From CAYVHB01 sp964450865 (GTDB lineage: Bacteria; Bacillota; Clostridia; Saccharofermentanales; UBA5734), in contig CAYVHB010000013.1 of NCBI GenBank assembly GCA_964450865.1, forward strand, positions 1 to 64,000: a DNA stretch of 64,000 nt, written 5' to 3'. The number at the start of each line of letters is the position of its first letter. Position 1 is the first letter of the stretch. Below the pieces are notes generated by a model. That model made no database searches. It was given only the letters and a program-made list of their open reading frames with translations, and had not been told where the DNA came from. Made by a program: the position numbers and the translations under genes. Of this stretch, positions 25,815 to 34,943 are shown piece after piece.

Positions 25815-27386
25815 TTACTGGCCAGATTGCTGCCAGATACTGCGGACCAGATCACGGGCTGCATCGAGGGAAATCTGGCGCCGGATCGCCAGTGCGACCA
25901 GGTCAGCCTGCTCAGGATAAGCATGCGTGACATCCTGCCAGCTCACAACCTTCATGCGGATATCGCCATCCGGTAAAGTCAGGGTCACGAATGAACGCCT
26001 ACAGACATGCCGCTGGCAGATTTGCCGGCGGATACCGATTGTCCCGGCGTCTTGAAAGATCAGGCGGACCAGGCTGGCTTCCAGGTCAGGGGTCGTGATA
26101 ACGGTCAGCATCTGGCCAGGTCGCCATTTTTTCATCTGTAAGGGTGTCAGCGTCACATCCAGGGCTCCAGCCGCCATCAGACGCTCTGCTGCAAAGCCCA
26201 GCTGCTCACCGGAGGCATTATCAACATGACAGGACAACAGTACGACAGTATCCATTTCTTGCGGACTGAAAGCGCTGAGTCCATGAGCATCAGCATCGGT
26301 CACGCGCTTCGTAAGAGGTCTGGCCAGGGTCTCTCCCTGTGGTCCGGATGTGATCAGACTCGGGTGGTCCGCCATTGCGACCTGACCATGATCAGCAGCA
26401 GAATCCTGAATAACAGCAGAGCCCGGGTTGGCTGCAGATTCCTGATTAATTACAGAATTTTGCATGACTGCAAGTTCCTGATTGGCAATTTCACCCAGTA
26501 CAACACGCAGGGCGTTGAGCCGTCCAATTTCACGCTGCCCAAAACCATAGCCGACCTGCCGGACCTGCATCGCTGGTAATCCACCATAGGATACCGCCAG
26601 TGTTTTGACCAGTCCGAGGCCGGTTGGTGTAACCAGTTCCGTGCTGGCTGTGCCTGTCCGATATGGAATACTCGTGTTCTCGAGCATTTTCAGAACAGCA
26701 GGGACCGGCACCGGTATCAGACCGTGCTGGCATTGAATGATGCCCTCGCCATCGCTGATCGGCGAAGCAACCACCTTGTCGATCTGCAGGGATTCGAGGG
26801 CCAGGGCAGCACCTACTATATCAACGATTGAATCGACAGCTCCGACCTCATGAAAATGAACATCCGCCAGGCTGACGCCATGGACAGCAGCTTCCGCCCG
26901 GCCTATTTCCGCAAAAGTTGCCAGAGCCAGGGAACGGCAAGGCTCACTCAGATTGGCCTGGCCCAGCATTGCCACAATGTCGGCATAGGAGCGGCCATGC
27001 TCGTGCTCATGGTGATGGCGGTGTCCGTGGCCATGCTCGTGCCTGAGACCATTTTCGTGGTCGTGATCAGCATGGTGATGGTCATGACTATGGTCGTGGC
27101 TATGCTCATGACCATGGTCGTTCCCGTGTTCCTGGTCATGATCAATATCATGGTTATGTCCATGGGCATGTCCGTTGCGAAGTTCAACGCGGACACGGGT
27201 GCCGGTGATACCGCTTTGGGCGGTTTTACTGATCATCAGCTCGAATTCGTTGGCCATTGGCAAGCCAGCCAGGCCGGCCCGGATCATGGCTTCAGAAGCT
27301 CCGATATCCAGCAGGGCACCCAGAAACATATCCCCGCTGATGCCGGAAAAACAATCCAGGTATAATATACGCTGTGGCTTTGTCAT
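25815..27386 (-). CDS. larC: LarC, nickel insertion protein for the nickel-pincer cofactor
   Basis: 523 residues as one uninterrupted frame. It starts MTKPQRILYLDCFSGISGDM, then FLGALLDIGAS, the LarC/DUF111 opening. A His/Asp-rich stretch with many HGH/DHDH words covers about residues 70-130 and probably holds nickel. It is followed by VHFHEVGAVDSIVDIVGAAL and ALRVVLGEI. A Gln/Ser/Ala linker with internal near-repeats (VINQESAA, VIQDSAA) separates this from the C-terminal part (HVDNASGEQLGFAAERLMAA, MKKWRPGQMLTVITTPD). LarC inserts Ni into the cofactor made by LarB and LarE. AAGGAA precedes the ATG at 27386. It is last in larE-larB-larC. Confidence 0.93.
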   Translation of the reverse strand: MTKPQRILYLDCFSGISGDMFLGALLDIGASEAMIRAGLAGLPMANEFELMISKTAQSGITGTRVRVELRNGHAHGHNHDIDHDQEHGNDHGHEHSHDHSHDHHHADHDHENGLRHEHGHGHRHHHEHEHGRSYADIVAMLGQANLSEPCRSLALATFAEIGRAEAAVHGVSLADVHFHEVGAVDSIVDIVGAALALESLQIDKVVASPISDGEGIIQCQHGLIPVPVPAVLKMLENTSIPYRTGTASTELVTPTGLGLVKTLAVSYGGLPAMQVRQVGYGFGQREIGRLNALRVVLGEIANQELAVMQNSVINQESAANPGSAVIQDSAADHGQVAMADHPSLITSGPQGETLARPLTKRVTDADAHGLSAFSPQEMDTVVLLSCHVDNASGEQLGFAAERLMAAGALDVTLTPLQMKKWRPGQMLTVITTPDLEASLVRLIFQDAGTIGIRRQICQRHVCRRSFVTLTLPDGDIRMKVVSWQDVTHAYPEQADLVALAIRRQISLDAARDLVRSIWQQSGQ

Positions 27387-27475
27387 GAAGCATTTCCTTC
27401 CCTGACCTGATGTCTTGACTGGCTTTTCCGACCGGATCCGCTGATGGGATTCAGAATTGCCGGACTCGCCTATGC

Positions 27476-28315
27476 TCATTCAGTCTGGCCATCCGCGCTA
27501 TCTTGCCGCTGGGCCTGCTGTTGCTGCTGGTGGTAGATCTGCCGGCAGATCGTTGCTGCCATGTATCCGGCCCCGAACCCGTTGCCGATATTGAGCACTG
27601 CAACGCCACTGGCACAGGAATTCAGCATGGCCAGCAAAGTGGTGACCCCGCCAAAGTTGGCGCCATAGCCTACTCCGGACGGCACAGCCAGAACCGGCTT
27701 ATCGACCAGCCCGCCCAGCACGCTGACCAAAGCCCCTTCCATGCCGGCGACAACAACAATTACATCGGCCAGCCGGATCTGATCAATACAGGCCAGCAGG
27801 CGATGCAGGCCGGCCACGCCGACATCAGCGAAGCGCTGGACCTGGCAGCCAAGCGTCTGGGCCGTAATCGCCGCTTCCTCGGCAACTGGCTGGTCAGCGG
27901 TCCCGGCGGAAACCACGGCGACCAGGCCCAGGCAAGGGCTGGCCTGGCGAATAGCCGTAATCACACGCCCGCGGGTGGAGTATTCGGCATCAGGGGCAAT
28001 CGCCTGGATCGCACTGAAGTGGTCCAGGTCAGCCCGTGTCGCCAACAGATTGGCACCGCGATCAAGAATACTGCGTGCGATCCGGCCCACCTGTTCAGGG
28101 GTCTTGCCTTCACAGAATATGACTTCAGCAAACCCGGTGCGCCGGGCGCGGGAATGATCGATTTTGGCAAAATCAAGATCCTCATATTCATCCTGGCCAA
28201 GGGGATCTTGCTGGCGCAATTGATGATAAGCGGCCGAAGCCGACAGCTCACCGGTGGCCACGGCTTCCAGCAGGCGCATCACAGCTGGTTCATGACTATC
28301 CAGGTACACGTTCAT
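27476..28315 (-). CDS. larB: LarB, pyridinium-3,5-biscarboxylate synthase
   Basis: 279 residues. It carboxylates and hydrolyses nicotinic acid adenine dinucleotide, the first step to the nickel-pincer cofactor. The C-terminal two thirds show the PurE-like fold of LarB: FAEVIFCEGKTPEQVGRIAR, LVAVVSAGTADQPVAEEAA, VIVVVAGMEGALVSVLGGLV, KPVLAVPSGVGYGANFGG and NSCASGVAVLNIGNGFGAG. The start is uncertain: GGAGG lies only two bases before ATG 28315 but eight bases before GTG 28309, which may be the real one. The gene overlaps larE by about 20 bp. Confidence 0.93.
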   Translation of the reverse strand: MNVYLDSHEPAVMRLLEAVATGELSASAAYHQLRQQDPLGQDEYEDLDFAKIDHSRARRTGFAEVIFCEGKTPEQVGRIARSILDRGANLLATRADLDHFSAIQAIAPDAEYSTRGRVITAIRQASPCLGLVAVVSAGTADQPVAEEAAITAQTLGCQVQRFADVGVAGLHRLLACIDQIRLADVIVVVAGMEGALVSVLGGLVDKPVLAVPSGVGYGANFGGVTTLLAMLNSCASGVAVLNIGNGFGAGYMAATICRQIYHQQQQQAQRQDSADGQTE

Positions 28316-29177
28316 CACCTCCCGGTTGTGCTGCTGCTTTCTGCTGCATGCTGCCAAGCCGATAGCCGTCAAGATCAATCGTGGCATAGCGGAATCCGGC
28401 GGCATGCAGGATCGTACGCAGCTGAGCGATCAAAGCCGGCGCCAGGCCAGACCCGTTCAGCTGGCTGGCGTCAATTTCGACGCGGGCCAGGTCGCCATGG
28501 GCGCGAACGCGAACCTGGGTCCAGCCTGCAGTCCGCAGCTGCTGCTCCGCCTGGTCAATGCGCTGTAAAACCTCAAGCGTGATCGGCGTCCCGGTCGGCA
28601 CGCGAGTAGCCAGGCAGGCCATCGCCGGCTTGGCGGCAAAGCCAGGACAAAGCCAGGCCGCCAGCAAGCGGACGTCAGCTTTGTGCAGACCGGCCTCGGC
28701 CAGGGGACTGCGTACATTCAGTTCACGCAAGGCCTGCAAACCGGGCCGGTCTTCGTGCAGATCATCGGCATTGGTACCGTCCGCCAGGATTGCGAAACCG
28801 CATTCATCGGCAGCGGCCCGGATGGTATTGAAAATCAGCTTTTTACAGTGATAACAGCGGTCTGCCGGATTGAGATTAAAGGGAAACTGCCCAAGGATGT
28901 CCGCAGGCAGATGCAGGACCTGATGGGGTACGCCAGCAACACCGGCAGCCAGCACGGCATCGGCACGGTCAGCTGCTGGGACCATCGGGGCTTCGACGGT
29001 AAGCGTCAGGACCTGGTCCGGTCCCAGAATCAAGGCAGCAGCCGCAGCCAGGACAGCGCTATCGACACCTCCCGACAAGGCAACAGCCACGCGTTGTATC
29101 GGCTGTAAAACAGTCCGCAACCGCCCGATCAGGTCCACGCACCCGGACGGGGCATCTTTAATAGTAATAACAGGCAC
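28296..29177 (-). CDS. larE: LarE, ATP-dependent sulfur transferase for the nickel-pincer cofactor
   Basis: 293 residues from a GTG at 29177, eight bases after GGAGG (an upstream GTG overlaps that site). The PP-loop VAVALSGGVDSAVLAAAAAL binds ATP. RCYHCKKLIF, ILADGTNADDLHEDRPG and RSPLAEAGLHKADVR are typical LarE blocks, as is MACLATRVPTG. The Cys in the last motif matches the position of the sulfur-donating Cys of sacrificial LarE proteins; no three-Cys cluster motif is evident. LarE adds the two sulfurs that hold nickel. It is the first gene of larE-larB-larC. Confidence 0.94.
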   Translation of the reverse strand: MPVITIKDAPSGCVDLIGRLRTVLQPIQRVAVALSGGVDSAVLAAAAALILGPDQVLTLTVEAPMVPAADRADAVLAAGVAGVPHQVLHLPADILGQFPFNLNPADRCYHCKKLIFNTIRAAADECGFAILADGTNADDLHEDRPGLQALRELNVRSPLAEAGLHKADVRLLAAWLCPGFAAKPAMACLATRVPTGTPITLEVLQRIDQAEQQLRTAGWTQVRVRAHGDLARVEIDASQLNGSGLAPALIAQLRTILHAAGFRYATIDLDGYRLGSMQQKAAAQPGGDERVPG

Positions 29178-29318
29178 GTCTGACACCTCCGTAATCGCGG
29201 CAGCTTATCATTAATCAACGGATTGGCGCAATGATTCCTGGCTGCATGAATGAATCAGTGAGCCGGTATCAAATAACCGGCCTGTTTGCCATCATCAATC
29301 AGCTGACCCGCCTGCTCT

Positions 29319-30428
29319 TTACTTTTCGATTTTCATCCCGGACAGATAGGCATTGATAAAGCCGTCGAGATTGCCATCCATGACGCTTTGCACATCGACC
29401 AACTCGTAGCCGGTGCGATGGTCTTTGACCATGGTGTACGGACAGAAGACATAGGAACGGATCTGGCTGCCCCAGGCAATGTCCATCTGATTGCCCTTGA
29501 GGTCTTCGATACGATCCATATGCGCGGCCCGGGCCATGGCGAAAAGCTTGGCCTTGAGCATATTCATCGCGGTCTCCCGGTTCTGGACCTGAGATCGTTC
29601 GGTCTGGCAGGAAACAACAACGCCAGTCGGGACATGCGTGATCCGGATCGCTGACTCGGTCTTGTTGACATGCTGGCCACCGGCACCCGACGAACGGTAG
29701 GTATCAACCTTGAGGTCCTCGGAGCGGATATCGATCTTGATCGACTCGTCCAGCTCGGGCATGACTTCAAGGGACGCAAACGAGGTATGCCGACGTCCTG
29801 ATGAGTCAAACGGCGAGATCCGGACCAGCCGGTGTACGCCCATTTCCGATTTCATATAGCCATAGGCATTATCGCCAATCAGCATGAAGGATACACTCTT
29901 CAAGCCGGCCTCATCACCATCGAGGATATCCAGCAGCTTGACCTGGAAGCCATGGGCATCGGCCCAGCGCGTGTACATCCGGTACAGCATTTCGTTCCAG
30001 TCCTGGGCTTCCGTACCGCCAGCACCGGCATGCAGGCTCAAAATGGCATTACTGGCATCATATTCACCGGTAAAAAGCGTTTCCAGCCGCAGTTGTTCGA
30101 AATCCTTGCGGAAAGTCGCCAGATTATCACCGATTTCTTGGGCTATCTCGGGATCATCGGCTTCCTGACCAAGTTCACACAGCACCTGCAAGTCTTCATA
30201 TTCCTTGACCAGTGCTTCATAACGGTCAACTTTTTTCTGCAAATGCTTGACTTTGGTCTGGATCTTCTGGGCCCGCTCGACGTTTTCCCAAAAGCCCGGC
30301 TCCTGGGCCCGGGCTTCCAGTTCGGCAATTTCATCGCGGGTGTGATCGATATGCAGCGCTCCGCGCAGCTGTTCAAGTTGACCTTCCAGCTGCGACAGTT
30401 CCTGCCGGTACTGGTCATATTCTATCAT
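29319..30428 (-). CDS. prfB: Peptide chain release factor 2 (no programmed frameshift)
   Basis: 369 residues. It ends translation at UGA and UAA. The RF2 tripeptide is in VRISPFDSSGRRHTSF, and the peptidyl-tRNA hydrolysis motif is in YRSSGAGGQHVNKTESAIR. The first residues (MIEYDQYRQELSQLEGQLEQ) align with the true N-terminus of RF2 proteins, and AAAGGAG lies eight bases before the ATG. The gene is therefore complete in one frame, without the early UGA shift site common in prfB. Confidence 0.97.
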   Translation of the reverse strand: MIEYDQYRQELSQLEGQLEQLRGALHIDHTRDEIAELEARAQEPGFWENVERAQKIQTKVKHLQKKVDRYEALVKEYEDLQVLCELGQEADDPEIAQEIGDNLATFRKDFEQLRLETLFTGEYDASNAILSLHAGAGGTEAQDWNEMLYRMYTRWADAHGFQVKLLDILDGDEAGLKSVSFMLIGDNAYGYMKSEMGVHRLVRISPFDSSGRRHTSFASLEVMPELDESIKIDIRSEDLKVDTYRSSGAGGQHVNKTESAIRITHVPTGVVVSCQTERSQVQNRETAMNMLKAKLFAMARAAHMDRIEDLKGNQMDIAWGSQIRSYVFCPYTMVKDHRTGYELVDVQSVMDGNLDGFINAYLSGMKIEK

Positions 30429-30599
30429 GATGACTTCTCCTTTGCGGATCGGGCTGCAGGGGCAAGGTTTAAATGGCCGGCCCGGGCTGAGAAAATGGCT
30501 GTCTGCCGGCAGGCGGGGATATGGGGTCTGTGACGGACTGTCAGATAGCGTGAGCCGTTCGGCCAGGCAGTCTGCCGGCGGGCGAAAGTGATCGGGCTG

Positions 30600-31814
30600 T
30601 CAATCGGACGCCGGTCCACCCAGGTCTCGCTGCATTTTTTGCGCAATCTTGCGCTCAACGAAGGTGTGCAGGCGACGCATGGCTTCACGGATATTATCCA
30701 TCGATGCCGCATAGCTGATGCGCACAAATCCCTCGCCGCATTCGCCAAACGCATTGCCCGGCACAATGGCGACCTTCTCCTCCTTGAGGAATAGTTCGGC
30801 AAATTCTGTCGAGGTCAGGCCCGTGACACGGATATCCGGGAATGCGTAAAAGGCGCCCAATGGTTCAAAACAGGTCAGCCCGGCGTTGCGACAGGCATTG
30901 ATGACATAACGGCGGCGGCGGTTATACTCCTCACGCATCGGGGCCACATGGGCCTCGCTATGCCGCAGCGCTTCCCGGGACGCATCCTGGGCTGTTGTCG
31001 GCGAGCTCATGATTGCATACTGATGGATCTTGTTCATGGCGCTCATGATCACGTCCGGTCCACAAGCGTAACCGATGCGCCAGCCAGTCATGGCAAAGGC
31101 CTTGGAGAAGCCGCCGACCAGGATGGTGCGGCCTTGCATGTTGTCCAGGGTGGCAATCGAGCAGTGCTCGGCCGGATCATAGGTCAGTTCGGCATACAGC
31201 TCGTCGGACAAGACCAGGATCGGCAGATCCCGGATGACATCAACGAGGGCCTGCAGCTCATCGCGGCTCATGACGGCGCCGGTCGGATTATTCGGGTAAC
31301 CGAGCATGATCAGCTTGGTCCGGGGCGTAATCGCTGCCGCCAGCTGTTCAGGCATCAGCTTGAAGTTATTCTCAGCCGTGCAGGCGATCGTCACCGGGAC
31401 ACCGCCAGCCAGCACCACGCAAGACTTGTAAGCGACAAAGCAGGGCTCGGGGATGATAACCTCATCACCGGGATTGACGACAGCCCGGACGGCAATATCA
31501 ATGGCTTCGCTGCCGCCAACAGTCACAATGACCTCACTGCGCGGATTGTAATGGAGATTGAAGCGCCGCTGCTGGTAATGGCTGATGGCCTCGCGCAATT
31601 CAATGAAACCCTGGTTGGGCGAATAATGGGTATTGCCCGCCTCCATGGAATAAATGCCGGCTTCACGAATGCCCCAGGGGGTCACGAAATCGGGTTCACC
31701 AATGGACAGGGAAATGACCTGGCCCTTGAGTTCATTTGCCATATCAAAAAAGCGGCGGATCGCGGAGGGTGGCACGGATTGGACGCGATCAGATAGAAAT
31801 GAATCGAGATTCAT
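30600..31814 (-). CDS. Class I/II PLP-dependent aminotransferase
   Basis: 404 residues. It resembles aspartate/aromatic aminotransferases: ISLSIGEPDFVTPWGI, YSPNQGFIELREAISHY, LGYPNNPTGAV, VLSDELYAELTY, the PLP-lysine in GGFSKAFAMTGWRIGYACGP and a C-terminal GEGFVRISYAAS. The amino acid specificity cannot be read from the sequence. GGAGGTGATG precedes the start. It lies about 70 bp downstream of an Lrp-type regulator, a pairing also seen in Bacillus (yugG-yugH), which suggests control by an amino acid ligand. Confidence 0.93.
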   Translation of the reverse strand: MNLDSFLSDRVQSVPPSAIRRFFDMANELKGQVISLSIGEPDFVTPWGIREAGIYSMEAGNTHYSPNQGFIELREAISHYQQRRFNLHYNPRSEVIVTVGGSEAIDIAVRAVVNPGDEVIIPEPCFVAYKSCVVLAGGVPVTIACTAENNFKLMPEQLAAAITPRTKLIMLGYPNNPTGAVMSRDELQALVDVIRDLPILVLSDELYAELTYDPAEHCSIATLDNMQGRTILVGGFSKAFAMTGWRIGYACGPDVIMSAMNKIHQYAIMSSPTTAQDASREALRHSEAHVAPMREEYNRRRRYVINACRNAGLTCFEPLGAFYAFPDIRVTGLTSTEFAELFLKEEKVAIVPGNAFGECGEGFVRISYAASMDNIREAMRRLHTFVERKIAQKMQRDLGGPASD

Positions 31815-31887
31815 GGATACATCACCTCCGGCTGCCAGTCAGGCCTGTTGGGCCGCCGGTACAAAGACCCCGGCGTCATGATCTGCT

Positions 31888-32376
31888 TCATAGAACAATC
31901 GCCTCCCGGTGGTCTTCTTCCTTTATGATGAATTCGGTGCCATTCATTTTATATTTCTTGAGAATAAAGTGGGTACGGGTGGAAACCACCGACTCCAGCG
32001 GGGCAATCTTCTCCGAGACGAACATCGCCACATCCTTGAGCGACTTGTCCTCGATAATGACCATCAGGTCAAAGCCGCCCGACATCAGGTAGCAGGACTG
32101 GACCTGGGGGTGACGGTAGATGCGCTGGGCAATGTGATCAAATCCCTGGTCGCGCTGCGGTGTGACACGGACCTCGATCAGGGCCGTGACCGGGGCAATG
32201 GCCGTCTTTTCCCAATTGATCAGGGCGCCATAGCCAAGAATCACCTTGCTCTTTTCGAGCGCGGCAATTGTCTTTTCGACTTCGTCGACAGGCCGACCGA
32301 TCATGACGGCAATTTCACCGGCCGTCAGCCGGGCATTCCTTTCCAGCAAGCTGAGGATTTCTTCTTTTCTGCCCAT
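31888..32376 (-). CDS. Lrp/AsnC-family transcriptional regulator
   Basis: 162 residues from the ATG at 32376, just after AGGAGGTG. An N-terminal helix-turn-helix (RKEEILSLLERNARLTAGEI, then VMIGRPVDEVEKTIAALEKS) leads to a RAM ligand-binding domain (PVTALIEVRVTPQRDQGFD, VQSCYLMSGGFDLMVIIED). The C-terminus contains THFILKKYKMNGTEF. It probably senses an amino acid and controls the aminotransferase gene that follows in the same direction. Confidence 0.93.
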   Translation of the reverse strand: MGRKEEILSLLERNARLTAGEIAVMIGRPVDEVEKTIAALEKSKVILGYGALINWEKTAIAPVTALIEVRVTPQRDQGFDHIAQRIYRHPQVQSCYLMSGGFDLMVIIEDKSLKDVAMFVSEKIAPLESVVSTRTHFILKKYKMNGTEFIIKEEDHREAIVL

Positions 32377-32481
32377 GTGGCACCTCCTGTATTTTTGGCT
32401 TGTATGGATATTCAACAGGCATAAAGGGATTGGTAAAAAATCTGGTATCATGAAGGACCGGCCGGACGCACAGCCAGGCAG

Positions 32482-33279
32482 TTATTGGTTATCTTTCCGG
32501 TCGTCACGCGGCGGAGACTGCGGGGGCTCGGCTGGTGGCGTGAATTTCTCTGATGGTATCATGACAGGGGCTTTTTTTACAAGGAAAAGATATAAAATGC
32601 CCATCAGGCGACCCTGGATAAAGGTATGGAGAATGGCAAAAAATGACTGGGCCAGCATCACGGCCAGGTCATCATTCGGGACAATTGCCAGGACCAGGTT
32701 CTCGGGCAGGGAGATCAGAATTGAAAGGATAAAAATCTGGGTGAAGATCATCAGGCGAAAGCCGCGGGTCTGCTGATAGCTGTTACCCAGGGCCAGGGTC
32801 AGTTTCTGGCGGTCATGCATCAGCAACACCGGCAGCAGATAGACCATCGTGACAAAAATAAAAAGCGGCACCATGAAAAGCAAGAAACTGAACAACGCCG
32901 GAACCAGCAGCAGCACGATAAATACCAGCAGACGCGGCATGGCCCGCAGGCATCCGGCATAGATGCGGCGCAGGGACAGGCCGGTTGCTTCGCCGACATA
33001 GAGGGCCGCGTAAAAAAAGACAAACAGCAAATCAACCAGGCTGAGCAGGGCCTGCAGGCCAAGGATGATCAGATTGCCGCTGGTCAACACCGGCATGACC
33101 GCCTCCCCGGCTGCCATCGCGTTGACTGCCTCAAAAAAAGCAGTGAAATCCTTGTCTCCGACCGGCAGGTAAAAGACGCCGACATGAATGGCCAGCAGCA
33201 AGACAAACCAGATCTGGATGTTCCGTTCATGACGAAGCTTGTAAAACTTGAGTGATTCCAGAGTCAATAACAGATTCAT
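32482..33279 (-). CDS. Multi-pass membrane protein of unknown function
   Basis: 265 residues with about five to six hydrophobic segments, among them IWFVLLLAIHVGVFYL, LVDLLFVFFYAALYVG, LLVFIVLLLVPALFSFLLFM and LFIFVTMVYLLPVLLM. The arrangement resembles DUF975 or glycerophosphoryl-diesterase membrane-type proteins, but no diagnostic motif is seen. The C-terminus is a Pro-rich, charged cytoplasmic tail. AAAGGAG lies upstream of the ATG, next to a 16-bp palindrome built on GGCCGGCC. Confidence 0.6.
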   Translation of the reverse strand: MNLLLTLESLKFYKLRHERNIQIWFVLLLAIHVGVFYLPVGDKDFTAFFEAVNAMAAGEAVMPVLTSGNLIILGLQALLSLVDLLFVFFYAALYVGEATGLSLRRIYAGCLRAMPRLLVFIVLLLVPALFSFLLFMVPLFIFVTMVYLLPVLLMHDRQKLTLALGNSYQQTRGFRLMIFTQIFILSILISLPENLVLAIVPNDDLAVMLAQSFFAILHTFIQGRLMGILYLFLVKKAPVMIPSEKFTPPAEPPQSPPRDDRKDNQ

Positions 33280-33342
33280 GATTCTCCTTTACTGGCCGGC
33301 CGGCCAGGTGCTGTCAGGTCAATGTCTAGTCCAGCCGGGTTG

Positions 33343-33380
33343 AAAAAAGCCTTACGGTGCTGGCAGCGAGGCCGTAAGGC
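33343..33380 (-). terminator. Terminator of the hydrogenase-like operon
   Basis: On the minus strand GCCTTACGG and CCGTAAGGC form a perfect 9-bp stem with a 14-base loop, followed by TTTTTT. It lies about 100 bp beyond the last gene (stop at 33477). An imperfect copy of that gene's final 30 bases lies in between, near 33405-33432. Confidence 0.9.
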
Positions 33381-33476
33381 AAAGAGCAGCGGCGGGTGGA
33401 GCGTGCTTCAGATCATGGTCCCGTGCGATTATAACCGGGCTCATCCCTGGCATGAAATATTGCGGCGGTGCATGCT

Positions 33477-34043
33477 TCAGATCACGATCTCGTGCAGGAT
33501 TCCGCCGAAAACATACGTCTGCTGCTCCTGGATATAAGCCTTGAGCCACTCCAGTACGGCTGGTTCCGTGACTGGAACATCACCCAGTTCAGCGCGGACC
33601 TCGGCCAGGTCCAGGCTAAAATCCCGTTCCGGGGCCTGGAAAGTCAGCTGGTAACGGATATCCGGCTCGGTCATGACCAGGATAATGAAGGTGTCACCGA
33701 TGTCGCCGAGAGGCAGGCGGTCAAGATTGGCCAGGCCCATACAGGCGGTCAGGGTCGTCCCCTCACCGACTGCCGAAGCCAGGGCCAGCTGGCCACCGGT
33801 CAGCTCGCACAGCTCTTTCATCAGCGGAATGCCCAGACCAACCGGACGGGTTGTCCGTGAAGTCACAAAGGGATCGGTCACACTGTCGACCATTTCGGGC
33901 GACATGCCACAGCCATTGTCGGTAATGACAATCTGCAGGCTGTCAGCATCCGGATCAGCCGAAATGGCAATGCCGATCTCGGTGGCGCCGGCTTTGACTG
34001 AATTCTGGGCAATATCCATCAGGTGCAAGGACAGATCACGCAT
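33477..34043 (-). CDS. HATPase-type ATP-binding protein of the hydrogenase-like cluster
   Basis: 188 residues from the ATG at 34043 (AAAGGAAA upstream). MRDLSLHLMDIAQNSVKAGA is the N-box, ITDNGCGM the G1 box, and RPVGLGIPLMKELCELTGG the G2 region, of the GHKL ATPase fold used by histidine kinases and anti-sigma factors. There is no H-box, receiver or membrane segment, so it probably binds ATP in a cytosolic complex. Its position as the last gene of the DRTGG-HATPase-hydrogenase-like-DRTGG-PHP operon suggests it acts in the same signalling path. The C-terminal 80 residues are not recognised. Confidence 0.85.
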   Translation of the reverse strand: MRDLSLHLMDIAQNSVKAGATEIGIAISADPDADSLQIVITDNGCGMSPEMVDSVTDPFVTSRTTRPVGLGIPLMKELCELTGGQLALASAVGEGTTLTACMGLANLDRLPLGDIGDTFIILVMTEPDIRYQLTFQAPERDFSLDLAEVRAELGDVPVTEPAVLEWLKAYIQEQQTYVFGGILHEIVI

Positions 34044-34169
34044 CAGCGGTTTTCCTTTCTGATTCCAGACAGTTCCTGGCATGTCTTGCGGACACCGGGC
34101 ATGATTCAGCGGACACCGGGTATGCCGTCACTGTTCACCGCCTGGTGAAATATATGCGTGATAACCGGT

Positions 34170-34937
34170 TCATGGCATTATAGCATTCGCTGTTTTCTGT
34201 CGCAATGCCTGCAGGACATGGCGACGGGCCTCGGCCGGATCCTGCCAGGATTCAACGAGCAAGGGCCAGCCGGGGTCGGCAATATCACCAAGCCGATGGG
34301 CGTCCGAACTGGTCAGCCAGGGTATGCCCCGCAGCTCGGGGTGATGATCGAAAAAAGCGGGCAGCCGGGCCCGGCGGGATAATTCAAACCAGGTCAGGGG
34401 AAACTCCTCCGGAATGGCGCCGAGGGTAGCCAGCATGCTGTTGGCCTCACGGTCGATGTGAGCCGGCAGGCAGGCCCCGCCGAGTGCCTGGACCGCCCGG
34501 GCAATCTCATCGCAGCTCAGGCTGCAGGCAATCAGGAGCAGCCGCTCCTCGTGACCGGCCAGTTCATCGTCTTCGTTATACAGACACTGTTCACCGAAAA
34601 TGTCGACCCGGTTTTTCTGGACCGGCATATGCGAACGGATCATCTCTTCAATCATGCGGGCCGCGGCAAGACTGGGCAGCAGACAGACCAGGTGGATCTC
34701 TTCGGCGGATTCCACTTCCAGGCCCGGAATCACGATCAGGTTGCTCAAGGTCTCGGCGATCGCCATGGCAGCTTCACAGTTGCCGCAGCTCTGGTGGTCG
34801 GTAATGGCAATCACGTCAAGGCCATTGAGCATCGCGATGCCGACGATATTGCCCGGCGTCATATCGTCAGCCGAACAGGGCGACAAGGCCGAATGGATAT
34901 GCAGATCACAACGGATCTGGCGCAGTCCGGTGCTCAC
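34170..34937 (-). CDS. PHP-domain phosphoesterase
   Basis: 255 residues. CDLHIHSALSPCS is the metal-binding first PHP motif, LDVIAITDHQSCGN the second, and IPGLEVESAEEIHLVCL and CLPAHIDRE with WLTSSDAHRLGDI complete the metal site. The substrate is unknown; the family splits phosphate esters of nucleotides or histidinol. The start is a GTG seven bases after the stop of the preceding DRTGG gene, so the two are coupled. Its place in a hydrogenase-like cluster hints at a signalling nucleotide or phospho-group removal, but this is inference. Confidence 0.88.
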   Translation of the reverse strand: MSTGLRQIRCDLHIHSALSPCSADDMTPGNIVGIAMLNGLDVIAITDHQSCGNCEAAMAIAETLSNLIVIPGLEVESAEEIHLVCLLPSLAAARMIEEMIRSHMPVQKNRVDIFGEQCLYNEDDELAGHEERLLLIACSLSCDEIARAVQALGGACLPAHIDREANSMLATLGAIPEEFPLTWFELSRRARLPAFFDHHPELRGIPWLTSSDAHRLGDIADPGWPLLVESWQDPAEARRHVLQALRQKTANAIMP

Positions 34938-34943
34938 CGGCGC

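Noticed and set aside
26948..27196. Met/Thr-rich frame inside larC
   Set aside because: It is the shifted frame of the His/Asp-codon repeat of LarC.
29319..30500. Programmed +1 frameshift in prfB
   Set aside because: The gene has a Shine-Dalgarno and ATG at the true N-terminus and reads through in one frame.
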